Source: Candidatus Phycosocius spiralis (GTDB lineage: Bacteria > Pseudomonadota > Alphaproteobacteria > Caulobacterales > Aquidulcibacteraceae). Taken from it: DNA of 64,000 nucleotides. The first letter of the stretch is position 1. Each line of letters starts with the position of its first letter. This document shows, piece after piece, positions 1-9,400 of this stretch. The translations under genes and the position numbers were made by a program. The stretch lies in NCBI RefSeq assembly GCF_030158815.1, contig NZ_BPFZ01000007.1, forward strand, positions 1 to 64,000, read 5' to 3'. Under the pieces are notes generated by a model, which saw only the letters and a list, made by a program, of their open reading frames with translations, was not told the DNA's origin and searched no databases.

Positions 1-1
1 G

Positions 2-526
2 ATATTGATTCCATTGGCGCTCAAACACGCGGGCCAAGACCCTGCGGTATCTTCAGGCGTGTTGGTAACTTTTGTAACTGACCTTGTTGTGGCCGAGCAA
101 ATTGAAGGGGCCTGTCGACTAATTGACAACCATCGTGGCCCTACTAAGCCATTGCTCAATCAATTGGTCAGAGATGCGCGATTGGCATTAAGTGCACCAG
201 GTGCTTTGGCACCTTGGCGAATAGCTGTTGGTGAAGCGGACAGATTTCCTGACCTTGCAGCATTTTTACGCAATGGTTTCATTGAACCAATTGAGCGCTC
301 GATTGAAAAATTGTTTGAGCGCTCTTTGGCAGCAAAAGAAGTCAGAGGGGCCAGTGCTGCAACCTTGAGCCGATTATTTTGTGCACCTGTTGCCGCGGTT
401 GCGATGATGCTGGCCACTTTTGGGGACGATGAAGATGCCGACTTCGATGTTGATCGCTTCTTAAGCGCTCATGTAGAAGGATTTTGGCGCGGATGGTCGG
501 TTAGTGAGCAAGTGTTAGATAGCTGA
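2..526 (+). CDS. TetR/AcrR-type transcriptional regulator, C-terminal part (5' truncated by window edge)
   Basis: Open frame running in from the left edge of the window; the N-terminal helix-turn-helix is outside. The visible ~174 residues are helical, with alternating hydrophobic and charged stretches and a late Trp-rich segment (FWRGW), as in the ligand-binding C-terminal domain of TetR/AcrR repressors. No DNA-binding motif is visible, so the assignment rests on the overall look of the domain. The gene ends 13 bp before the convergent glycosyltransferase gene. An alternative is another small helical regulator. What it controls cannot be told from this window. Confidence 0.5.
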   Translation: MLIPLALKHAGQDPAVSSGVLVTFVTDLVVAEQIEGACRLIDNHRGPTKPLLNQLVRDARLALSAPGALAPWRIAVGEADRFPDLAAFLRNGFIEPIERSIEKLFERSLAAKEVRGASAATLSRLFCAPVAAVAMMLATFGDDEDADFDVDRFLSAHVEGFWRGWSVSEQVLDS

Positions 527-539
527 TTCTAACATAGGT

Positions 540-1310
540 TTAAGCTCTACGGCCTAATCGCCTTTCCCAATATTTAGCTAGCCTGAGGTAGCGAAAAAAG
601 GCATAATTCATAGCTGTCATAAAGCCATAAAGGCCGCGAACGCAATGACGGCGCGTCACATAGGCTTTGAGAAAAGCCAATGGGAACTCCAGTATCAGAC
701 GTAAGGCAGAAAATGTTCGCCCCTTTTCGTCTATATCATCGGCTTGACTATCGCTATAGGCATTGAGTTTGATCAGTTCATCACCAAGGGATCGAACGGA
801 GCGATGTTCAATCATACCCGCTAAATGATGCACGGTTGTGCCAGGTAGAATATCCACCCGATCGTGGACGGGGGAGGTATTATAACGACCGATATCGCGG
901 TGGTAGAGCCGCACCGGACTTATGCGAAATGCCCAAGGATGGGGGTGAATTTCACCTGGAAACATTTCGATAATGTCGGTTTTGAATGCACATGGCGCTT
1001 GGTTATCCGTGCTCAGAGCCGATCGGATCGCTTCTTTCAGTTCATGCGTCACCACTTCATCGGCATCAATATTGAGCATCCAAGCATGGCGGCATTGATC
1101 TTCGCCAAATCGCTTTTGCGCTCCATAACCCGGCCAAGGATTATAAATCACCCGCGCGCCAAGGCTTTGTGCCAACTCAATCGTGCCATCGCTAGAGCCT
1201 GAATCAATCACCACAATATCGTCGGAGAGGTCGCGTACCGCTGCAATCGTTCGCTCAAGGCGATCGAATTCATTCTTGGTAATGATGAATATAGAAAGCG
1301 ATGCACTCAT
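540..1310 (-). CDS. Family 2 glycosyltransferase (WaaE/KdtX-like, LPS core type)
   Basis: 256 aa. The N-terminus has the GT-A fold signature: strand IFIITKNE, then IVVIDSGSSDGT, then the metal-binding acidic motif NIDADE at about residues 80-85. This pattern (TKNE near the start, short length, basic C-terminus ending RRLGRRA) matches the WaaE/KdtX group that adds glucose or a similar sugar to the lipopolysaccharide inner core. It is expected to act at the cytoplasmic face of the inner membrane. The ATG at 1310 follows a GAAGGGG ribosome site seven bases upstream. The family assignment is firm; the acceptor sugar is inferred only from family resemblance. Confidence 0.85.
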   Translation of the reverse strand: MSASLSIFIITKNEFDRLERTIAAVRDLSDDIVVIDSGSSDGTIELAQSLGARVIYNPWPGYGAQKRFGEDQCRHAWMLNIDADEVVTHELKEAIRSALSTDNQAPCAFKTDIIEMFPGEIHPHPWAFRISPVRLYHRDIGRYNTSPVHDRVDILPGTTVHHLAGMIEHRSVRSLGDELIKLNAYSDSQADDIDEKGRTFSALRLILEFPLAFLKAYVTRRHCVRGLYGFMTAMNYAFFRYLRLAKYWERRLGRRA

Positions 1311-1359
1311 GGCTGGACCCCTTCAGGCTGCTTAGCAGAGCTGGTGCGGACACGTCGAG

Positions 1360-2748
1360 ATGGGGCTCGCTTCTATACTCACAGCGCTCTATATCCCGAA
1401 CATGGGCGAGGATAGCGAACGTAATCGAATGTCTAGGAGGCTAACTCGGGTTGCACAAGTCGGCGTCAATATGGGCGCGGCAGCAGCCAGTTTTGGTGCG
1501 CTAAAATTATTTGGCAGCCAAGAGGGAGAGCGTGCAACCGCAATCGCGCTTCGCCAAGCTCTGGGTAAGACCCGTGGGCCGTTGATGAAGGTGGCACAAA
1601 TTCTTGCCACCATTCCAGACTTTTTACCGCCTGATTACGCCCAAGAACTGGCGGCTTTGCAAGCTAATGCACCCTCCATGGGCTGGTCATTTGTTAAGCG
1701 GCGGATGCGCGGTGAACTTGGGGCTAATTGGGAAAGTCAATTTGCCCAGTTTGAGACTGAAGCGGCCCATGCAGCCTCTCTGGGTCAGGTGCATCGCGCG
1801 ACGCTGCATGATGGCACACAAGTGGCTTGTAAGTTGCAATATCCAGAAATGTCTAGTGCAGTGGAATCCGATATTGGGCAATTAAAGTCACTGCTTGGCC
1901 TCTTTAAAACATTTGAACGCACCATTGATCCCACGGAAGCTGTCAATGAGGTTACCGATCGCTTGCGTGAGGAGCTCGACTATGGGCGTGAGCGTCAGCA
2001 TATGCGCCTTTATGGCAATTTACTGGCAAACCAGCCTGACATCGAATGTCCGCGGCCTATAGACGCCCTCTCCACGGGTCGATTGCTGACCATGACATGG
2101 CTTAGCGGTGCACCTCTTCTGAGCTTTAAGTCTGCCCCTCAACAAGAGCGAGATCGCATCGCAACCCTGTTATTCAACGCTTGGTGGATACCCATGATGC
2201 AAACCGGAGTAATTCATGGTGACCCGCATTTGGGTAATTATTCCCTAACTCCCGATGCGGCACGGCTGAATTTGCTAGATTTTGGATGTATACGGATTTT
2301 TCCAGCTCAATTTGTCTCAGGGGTTGTGCAACTCTATCGCTCCCTTGAGCGTGAAGATTTTGCAGGGACACTTGAGGCTTATGAGATTTGGGGCTTTAAA
2401 GGGCTTACACGCCCGCTGGCGGAGGCCTTGAATGTGTGGGCGCGCTTTATCTATGCACCCTTGTTGGACAATCGAAGTCGCACCGTGGCAGACGGTATTG
2501 CACCAGGGGAATACGGCCGCAGCCAAGCGTTTGAAGTACGAAACCTCTTAAAACAATATGGCCCAGTAAAACTGCCAAGGGAGTTTGTGTTCATGGACAG
2601 AGCGGCCATAGGCCTTGGGGCGGCCTTTCTGCATTTAGGGGCCAAGCTCAACTTTTATCAATTATTTCAAAACTCAATTGCAGATTATGATGAAGCCGCC
2701 TTGGCCAAACGGCAGAAAAAAGCCTTGGGTGCGGTTGGTCTTGGCTAA
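1360..2748 (+). CDS. ABC1/AarF (UbiB-type) atypical kinase family protein
   Basis: 462 aa. The ABC1 fold is recognisable: a KVAQ motif in the position of the family's KxGQ signature near residue 76, the Ala-rich loop AASLGQVHRA, the invariant Lys in QVACKLQYP, an ExD-like segment around LREELDYGRE, the catalytic loop HGDPHLGNY, and LLDFGC in place of DFG. Family members (UbiB, AarF, ADCK) are ATPases or kinases that support ubiquinone synthesis or lipid homeostasis. The KxGQ to KVAQ change alters the family signature. In-frame ATGs at 1402 and 1429 are possible alternative starts; none has a strong ribosome site. The gene stands alone and converges on the next one. Confidence 0.85.
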   Translation: MGLASILTALYIPNMGEDSERNRMSRRLTRVAQVGVNMGAAAASFGALKLFGSQEGERATAIALRQALGKTRGPLMKVAQILATIPDFLPPDYAQELAALQANAPSMGWSFVKRRMRGELGANWESQFAQFETEAAHAASLGQVHRATLHDGTQVACKLQYPEMSSAVESDIGQLKSLLGLFKTFERTIDPTEAVNEVTDRLREELDYGRERQHMRLYGNLLANQPDIECPRPIDALSTGRLLTMTWLSGAPLLSFKSAPQQERDRIATLLFNAWWIPMMQTGVIHGDPHLGNYSLTPDAARLNLLDFGCIRIFPAQFVSGVVQLYRSLEREDFAGTLEAYEIWGFKGLTRPLAEALNVWARFIYAPLLDNRSRTVADGIAPGEYGRSQAFEVRNLLKQYGPVKLPREFVFMDRAAIGLGAAFLHLGAKLNFYQLFQNSIADYDEAALAKRQKKALGAVGLG

Positions 2749-2778
2749 ACAAGATGTATCCTAAATAGCCCTTTGACC

Positions 2779-3639
2779 TCAATGCCCGTTCCGATCCAAA
2801 TGAGCCAAACAATCAGCCAAGCCTTCAACATAAGTCGGGAAAGCAGGTATCCATCCCAATTCTTGTTTTATCCTTAGGTTTGAGACGCGTTTACATTCGC
2901 TATAAAATCGCCGTCCCATCTCCGAGAGTTCAGCCTCTTCAAACGGAATTAAGGGTGGTGGTGTACGGCCTAAAAGCCGACAGGCTTCAACCACGACCTC
3001 ACCAGAGGTACAAGGATGATCATCGCATACATTGTATATGCGTCCGGGATTAGGTTGGGCGCAGCTCGCCATAAGGGCTGAAACAATATCGCATTGATGC
3101 ACGCGAGAAAACACCTGTCCGGGCTTGTCGATGCGCCGCGCCGTGCCGGCCAAAACTTGTTCTAATGCACTGCGCCCCGGCCCATAAATCCCTGGTAGTC
3201 GAAAGATATGAGCTTGAGGGGTTATGCTTTGCCAAGTCGTCTCCGTTTCGGCGCGGCGCTGGGCTTCGATGGACAAGGGGGTAGGGGTATCATCTTCACA
3301 AGCCCACCCACCTTGGCGGTCCCCATAAACCCCTGTGGTCGATAAATAGGCAATCCAGCTTGGGTGATACTGCTCCAAGGTGCGGGCCAAAGCGGTTATG
3401 GCTGGGTCACCATTGGGCCCAGGCGGGATAGATGCTAGAACATGTGTTGCTGCTTGGGCAGCACGTTCGAGAGCTGCGTTTAAGGTGCCGTCAAACAAGA
3501 TTGGCTCAATCCCTTGAGCGGTGAGCGCTCTGGCACGTAATGTGCTGCGGCAACTGCCCTTAACAATGGCCCCTTTTTGGGCCATAGCAAGGCCAAAGGC
3601 AGTTCCAACATAACCACATCCTAGTATCAAAACGTCCAT
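2779..3639 (-). CDS. NAD(P)-binding epimerase/SDR-like protein (YeeZ type)
   Basis: 286 aa. It starts with a Rossmann dinucleotide-binding loop, LGCGYVGTAFG (residues 6-16), then a mid-protein STTGVYGD segment at about residues 100-107, as in the short atypical epimerase family that includes E. coli YeeZ. An extended-SDR-like RLPGIYGPGR follows near residue 150. The substrate is unknown in this family. An AGGTG sequence sits just before the ATG at 3639. Its 3' end lies 30 bp from the convergent ABC1 kinase gene, so no operon partner is evident. Confidence 0.8.
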   Translation of the reverse strand: MDVLILGCGYVGTAFGLAMAQKGAIVKGSCRSTLRARALTAQGIEPILFDGTLNAALERAAQAATHVLASIPPGPNGDPAITALARTLEQYHPSWIAYLSTTGVYGDRQGGWACEDDTPTPLSIEAQRRAETETTWQSITPQAHIFRLPGIYGPGRSALEQVLAGTARRIDKPGQVFSRVHQCDIVSALMASCAQPNPGRIYNVCDDHPCTSGEVVVEACRLLGRTPPPLIPFEEAELSEMGRRFYSECKRVSNLRIKQELGWIPAFPTYVEGLADCLAHLDRNGH

Positions 3640-3716
3640 GTCACCTGCTTTGCCTCAGTTTTGCCGCTTAAACCCATCAAAAGCCAATCATAACCCTTAA
3701 CATGCACACCAAAGTC

Positions 3717-4382
3717 ATGAATTACAAACTTATACTCACTCTAACCGTGGCGTTAGCAACGCTAGCAGACCAAGCCTCCGCTGCAATAGATCCACGAGAT
3801 AGCGCACGTTTAGAAGCCTGTATCACCAAAGCCGAAACCAGGCCGGAGGAGGCGCGTGAAGATGGCCTGATTTGGCGCAGTCAGGGTGGGGCTCGTTTTG
3901 CTGAACAATGTGTCGCGATAGCTCAAATCGAAGGGGGGGATATTGCCGGTGGGGCAGAACGTCTGACTGTTTTGGCTTCGGCCCCTGATGCGGGCGATAG
4001 CGATCAGCGCGTGCTGATCATGGCGCGCGCAGCCAATGCATGGCTGATGATTGAAGCCTTTACCCCGGCGATGAATGTTCTTGATGCCGCCCTTAAACTC
4101 AAACCTGGTGAGCCTGACCTCTTGATTGATCGCGCGCGGGCCAAAGCAGGGCTTGGGCAGTGGGCAGAGGCAGAGGCTGATTTGACCTTGTGCTTGTCCG
4201 TTCGCCCGCTCGATGTGCTCGCTCTTCGCTTACGGGCGGAGACTTTGCTGCAACAAGAGGCCTATGATGCTGCAGATCGTGATTTAAACCAAGCCTTGCA
4301 ATTGGCCCCCAAGGACGTAGATAATTGGCTGGTACGCGGACGCATTCTTGAAGCCCGCCGTCTAGGCCGTGCCCCAGAGTGA
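3717..4382 (+). CDS. Exported tetratricopeptide-repeat protein
   Basis: About 221 aa from ATG 3717; an ATG at 3702 would add five residues. The N-terminus is a signal peptide (MNYK, then a hydrophobic core, cleavage probable after QASA). The mature part contains TPR-like helical pairs, clearest in the last ~110 residues (AFTPAMNVLDAALKLKP, then PLDVLALRLRAETLL, then AYDAADRDLNQALQLAP). It probably acts in the periplasm as a protein-binding scaffold. It has no enzymatic motif and the partner is unknown. The neighbour downstream is the MHS transporter, about 100 bp away. Confidence 0.75.
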   Translation: MNYKLILTLTVALATLADQASAAIDPRDSARLEACITKAETRPEEAREDGLIWRSQGGARFAEQCVAIAQIEGGDIAGGAERLTVLASAPDAGDSDQRVLIMARAANAWLMIEAFTPAMNVLDAALKLKPGEPDLLIDRARAKAGLGQWAEAEADLTLCLSVRPLDVLALRLRAETLLQQEAYDAADRDLNQALQLAPKDVDNWLVRGRILEARRLGRAPE

Positions 4383-4400
4383 AAAAATCACTGTACCCGA

Positions 4401-4487
4401 ATGAGCAACCCATTCCACACTGACTTGATTGCCAAAGCAGCCCCAGCTTATTGTGAGCCAGATACCAAGCAAGGGGACATCGAGTGA
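4401..4487 (+). CDS. Possible 28-aa leader/small ORF coupled to the MHS transporter
   Basis: ATG at 4401 opens a 28-codon frame (MSNPFHTDLIAKAAPAYC...) whose TGA overlaps the GTG start of the transporter in a GTGA arrangement. No clear ribosome site precedes it. The 4-nt overlap suggests translational coupling, but a chance frame of this length is quite possible. No family recognised. Confidence 0.25.
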   Translation: MSNPFHTDLIAKAAPAYCEPDTKQGDIE

Positions 4488-6151
4488 TACAGAGTGCGAC
4501 TTCATCGTCTCAAGAGCGTCAAAATCTTAAGCTTGTGGTCGCTGCCTCCGCCGCCGGCACAGTGTTTGAATGGTATGACTTTTTTATCTTTGGTCTGTTG
4601 GCTTCCGTGATGGGGCAGCATTTTTTCACTGGCTCTCCCCCTGCTGCCCAATTTATTTTTGCACTTTTAACTTTTGGAGTAGGCTTTGCAGCACGCCCCT
4701 TGGGCGCGTTGGTGTTTGGTGCGATAGGCGATACCAAGGGGCGAAAAGGCGCATTTTTAGTTACTATTTTGATGATGGGGGCATCCACATTCGCTGTGGG
4801 CCTGCTGCCCGACTTTGACCAGATTGGCATTTGGGCACCTATCTTGTTGGTGGCCCTACGCATTGCCCAAGGCTTTGCTTTGGGCGGGGAATATGGTGGG
4901 GCCGTGATTTATGTCGCCGAACATTCCCCCGCACATCGACGCGGCTGGAATACATCTTGGGTGCAAACCTCTGCAGCGGGTGGTTTGCTTTTGGCAATCT
5001 GTGTCGTGCTCCTCACCCGAATGGCATTGGGAGAAGAGTCTTTTCAAGCCTGGGGTTGGCGCTTACCTTTTTTGTTATCGGCTTTTTTGCTGGCCATCGC
5101 CTTGTGGATAAGGCTGCAATTAGAAGAAAGTCCGATGTTCCAAACGCTCAAAGCTGAAGGTGCAGCTTCAACTGCTCCATTGTCTGAGGCTTTTGGCAAT
5201 TGGGGTAATCTGAAGCTGATATTGCTTGCTTTGTTCAGTTTGATGATGGCACAAGGGGTCGTTTGGTATACCAGCTTCTTTTATGTTCAAGTTTTTTTGG
5301 AACGCCAATTAAAAGTTGATCCACAAACCATCAATGTGTGGCTCTTGACCATAACTACTCTTTCGGCAGCTCTTTATGTATTCTTTGGATGGCTTTCCGA
5401 TAAAGTGGGACGCAAGCCTGTCGTTTTATTTGGTATGGCTTTGGCCGGTTTGAGCTTTTTCCCAGGGTTTCACCAATTGACCAAAGCTGCCAATCCCGAT
5501 CTGGTCGCTGCCCAAACCGCAACCCCGGTGGTTGTGGTGGCCGATAAGGCGACCTGCTCAATTCAGTTCAATCCAGTTGGTAAGACCCCAGACGGTCGCG
5601 ATGCCTTTTCCTCCTCTTGCGATGTGGCTAAAAGTTTTTTGACGAATGCAGGTATTTCATATGATAATCGGCAAGCTCCGGCGGGTAGCCTTGCCTATAT
5701 TAGAATTGGAACGCACACCATCAAAAGTGTAGAAATCGGGAACTTAGACGCGCGAAGCCAAAAGGCTGCCAAGGACGCATTTACCAAGGAAGTGAAAGCT
5801 GCACTCAAGATTGCCAATTACCCGAACAAAGCCGATCCGGCTAAAATCAACCATGCTATGGTTATAACAATATTGATGGTGTTTGTTATCGCAGCTACAG
5901 CCCTTTATGGACCATTGGCAGCGGCATTAGTAGAATTATTTCCAACCCGAATTCGCTATACAGCCTTATCAGTGCCCTATCATGTGGGAACCGGCTTTTT
6001 TGGGGGCTTTATGCCTGCTGCTGGTGTGGCTATTGTTGCAACCAATGGCAATATGTACTCAGGACTTTGGTATCCTGTGATCATAACCGCTATTAGCATC
6101 ACCATTACCTTGGTCTTGCTTCCAGAAACCAAGGACCGTGCCATCGAGTAA
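4484..6151 (+). CDS. MFS transporter, metabolite:H+ symporter (MHS) type, with a ~110-aa soluble insert
   Basis: 555 aa, GTG start preceded by AAGGGGA. N-terminal hallmark GTVFEWYDFFIFG is the MHS (ProP/ShiA/KgtP) signature. The loop 2-3 motif GAIGDTKGRKGAF and the second-half copy GWLSDKVGRKP are the MFS A-motifs. FALGGEYGGA lies in helix 5. MHS proteins are usually about 430-450 aa. The extra length is a soluble segment at about residues 330-455 with a well-spaced Cys pair and no hydrophobic helix, before transport resumes at NHAMVITILMVF. MHS members import proline, betaine, shikimate, alpha-ketoglutarate or other small acids with protons. The substrate is not predictable here. Confidence 0.88.
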   Translation: MIQSATSSSQERQNLKLVVAASAAGTVFEWYDFFIFGLLASVMGQHFFTGSPPAAQFIFALLTFGVGFAARPLGALVFGAIGDTKGRKGAFLVTILMMGASTFAVGLLPDFDQIGIWAPILLVALRIAQGFALGGEYGGAVIYVAEHSPAHRRGWNTSWVQTSAAGGLLLAICVVLLTRMALGEESFQAWGWRLPFLLSAFLLAIALWIRLQLEESPMFQTLKAEGAASTAPLSEAFGNWGNLKLILLALFSLMMAQGVVWYTSFFYVQVFLERQLKVDPQTINVWLLTITTLSAALYVFFGWLSDKVGRKPVVLFGMALAGLSFFPGFHQLTKAANPDLVAAQTATPVVVVADKATCSIQFNPVGKTPDGRDAFSSSCDVAKSFLTNAGISYDNRQAPAGSLAYIRIGTHTIKSVEIGNLDARSQKAAKDAFTKEVKAALKIANYPNKADPAKINHAMVITILMVFVIAATALYGPLAAALVELFPTRIRYTALSVPYHVGTGFFGGFMPAAGVAIVATNGNMYSGLWYPVIITAISITITLVLLPETKDRAIE

Positions 6152-6251
6152 GTTTGAGCTATTCAAAATGCTGAAGCAGGCGCCAACTCTAAAGACTTGG
6201 TCTAGAGTTCACAAAAAGAAATTTAAAACAACTAATTCTTAGCTGTGCACG

Positions 6252-6266
6252 TTAATGGGTGTTAAC
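6252..6266 (+). promoter_or_regulatory. Possible CtrA-like half-site pair upstream of podJ-like gene
   Basis: TTAA, six bases, then TTAAC, about 160 bp before the podJ-like start. The CtrA consensus is TTAA-N7-TTAA, so the spacing is one base short. podJ in Caulobacter is a cell-cycle gene, which makes this plausible but not convincing. Confidence 0.3.
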
Positions 6267-6424
6267 GCCTCATTTACCATGACACCAGCACAAACACCTA
6301 TTCGGGACTTTCGCCGTCACAAAAGAGCTGTTCAAACCACGCAAAGCAGTGGATGGCAATGTGGAGGGTGATTGTTTTCAAGGATTTGTTGGAGATATCA
6401 CAGGGTGGATAAAGAGTAACTCAA

Positions 6425-9400
6425 ATGAGCGGACAGACGCCATCGAGTGTGAAGGGCTTAGAACCTAAAACACGTGAGGCCGCCAAAGACCTCGCGCGGC
6501 GCGAAGGCTTGACGCTTGGCGAGCTGCTGAATCGTTTGATTGCTGACATTGAAGAACCCAAACCAGAATCCAACCCACCCTCACAAATCCTTTCACAACC
6601 GGGGCTTGAAGGGGATCGTTTGACTACTGCTTTAGAGCAATTAACCCGCCGTTTGGAAGCCAGTGGCTTAGAAGTTGGGTCAAATTCGCCAGAAGAACAT
6701 GGATTTGAAGCCAAGGACACTTTACCTCCTGTTGCAATAGATGTTGGCAATAAAGCTACCCCAAGCCTTGGGGACAGCCTTGTGAAGAACACAGATGCGA
6801 CGCCAGAATCGATCGGACCTCCACCCTCGCTTCCTCAGGATTTGACTGAAGCTGAACACTTTTTGGTCGATAAGATCAGTCTGGATGGGACGAAAGAGCC
6901 TGAAACGGCCCATTTGGCCTCGATGCATGCGATGGAGGCAGTTTTACACGCGCTGAAGACGCAAATGACCGCGACCGAGAACCGTGTCGGGGAAATTGAA
7001 CACATCATCCAAGAGTCACTACAAACCCTTGATCGCAGTCTAGATCTGGTCACCCAGCGCTTAAGCTCCACTGAAACATTGGCTCAAGAGACCAATCGTA
7101 GATTTTTGGATGGGATGGTGGATTTATCTGCACGGATTACCTCGTTGGAATCTAATCCGGACATCAACCTACAAACGGGCGCAGGTCATTTTGAAAATCG
7201 AATAGCTCAGATCGAAAGCTTGTCGACCCAAGTAAAGGAAACCCTTGATCACACTATGGCAAAGCTTGGTGACCAAGCCGATCGAATTCAGGAATTCACC
7301 CAAGACAATGCCACCCGGATGGTCGATGCCCTGATTGAACTATCAGCCCGTATCACACAAGTAGAAGCCATTGGTACAACCGGTGATCTCAGGCTTGCCA
7401 TTGAAGCTTTGGAGTCCAAATCGGCACAAATCGCATCGCAAATGAGCGAATTAAGCACACGCTTGGGCGAAAAGGATAAAGACGCAAATACGCAAAGTGA
7501 AACGGCTATTTCAAGCAAAATTGATCGACGCTTTATCGATCTTGCGCAAGCATTAGCTGATCGGTTGGACGCTACTGATAAACGAAACCAAGAGGTTTTT
7601 GAACAGTTCAACAACCGCCTGATCCACGCCAATGATGACTTGAACTTGCGTATTACGCAGCTTGAAACACACAGCCAAACTGATGCTTCGTCTGAAATTC
7701 AAGATGTGAAAACGCGGTTGGAACACCTAAGCCGATTGATCGAAACACGCCTTTCCTCGTTTGAGGACCAAAATGGATCCAGTTTGGGTCAAGCGGGTGA
7801 ACGTTTGCATACACTTGCTGAAAGCTTAGGCCATAAACTTGATAGCAGCGAGATCCAGTCAACTCAAACCATGACTCTTCTCACCCAGCAAATGGATAAA
7901 TGGGCTGAACGCCTCCAGGCCAATCAGGAAGGCACTTTCACTAAGCTGACAAGCCGCCTTGAAGACCATGAGGCACGAACACAAGCTTTATTGGATGAAG
8001 TCCTTGGGCGTGTGCGCCATGAGATTAAAACAGCAGAAGATCGCACACAAAGGGCGGCGATGAGTTTGGCAGCGCGCATAGAAACTGTAGAACAAGCAAC
8101 AGTTGCACCTTATGCTGAAGCCATCTTGGACATTCCAAATATAGATGGAACCAGTTCTTCACTGGCGTTTGATCCTGACGCGATCAGTGCGATTGATGAT
8201 TATTCATTTGAGACTGGGCCAGGCTCATTTGGATCAACCAGTTACGAAGATCCTTTCGCAACGAGGGAACCAAACTTCACCCCACCCCTTAACGCGACTA
8301 ATCGTGGGAGAGTAGGTGGGTTTGGCTCCCCCTTTCCGTCGGAGGTTAGTGCGGACGGTTTATCAGATTCTCCACCAATGGATATCCAATATCTATCCGA
8401 AGAAGAAGTAAGGATTGGTGAAGACCAAGGCGATCCTACTCGGTCAGCCGATCAAGTGATTGACCTTGGACAAGAACTCATTGGCCCACCTTTGTTGGAC
8501 GTTCTGGAAGAGGAGGCTGAAAGCGCGTTTATAGATTTGGATCAGGACTGGGACGACTTGGTTCCCCTTCATGATCCCGATTCATCTTCATATCATAACC
8601 CAATTTCTGTCACATCGGCAGATGAAAGCGCCCTAGAAATTGACGCACCAGTTTTAAATGCCAAAAATCGTGATGAAGAAAAGTCCGGCCCAAAGAAGGC
8701 AAAATCGGCGCAAACTCAACGCAAGACACATGCGGTTAGGGGGAATAGTGCAACTCGGCAGGCCAAGTTAAAACCCAGCATGGCACCCGTGGCTATGGCT
8801 GCCGCACTTGTCACATCGGGTGCATTTGCAGTTTATAGTCTTGTGCAAACACCCGCAGAATTAAATCAAAAGCCTGACGTCCATAATCAAGACCCAGCTG
8901 ATAAGTTGTCCAATGCTGCCAACGTCGATCCGCTAAACCAAAGCGCTAGCCACTTAACGCCCGTTCCAGCCCCAATCTCAGCACAGCTTTCTGAATCCGC
9001 ACTTATGTCCAAAGAGGCTAAAGAAAAACCCAGCTTCAACCCACCCTCCAAAAGTGCACAGCAAGGACTGGAAAAAGCCCAATTCAATCCGCCACCACCA
9101 AACCAAGCTACCAAAGCGCGCTTCACCCAGCCCCCGATAGAAAGGACTAAACCAGATCCAATCAACGCGCGGATCACACCAAAGGCAGAGAGAAAAAGTG
9201 CCTCACCCACCCAGTCGGTCACAAAAGCCACAATAAACCAAAATTTAGACGTAACCCTATCGTCACCGGGCCAACTTCCAGTAACTTCTCCGTCACCCCA
9301 AGTACGAACTACGCCAAGTCTTACCCAGTCATCAAGGTCATTGTTTGAGCAAGCTCTTGCCCGCGAGCAGGTGGGTGATCTAGTTGGAAGCCTTGCTTTG

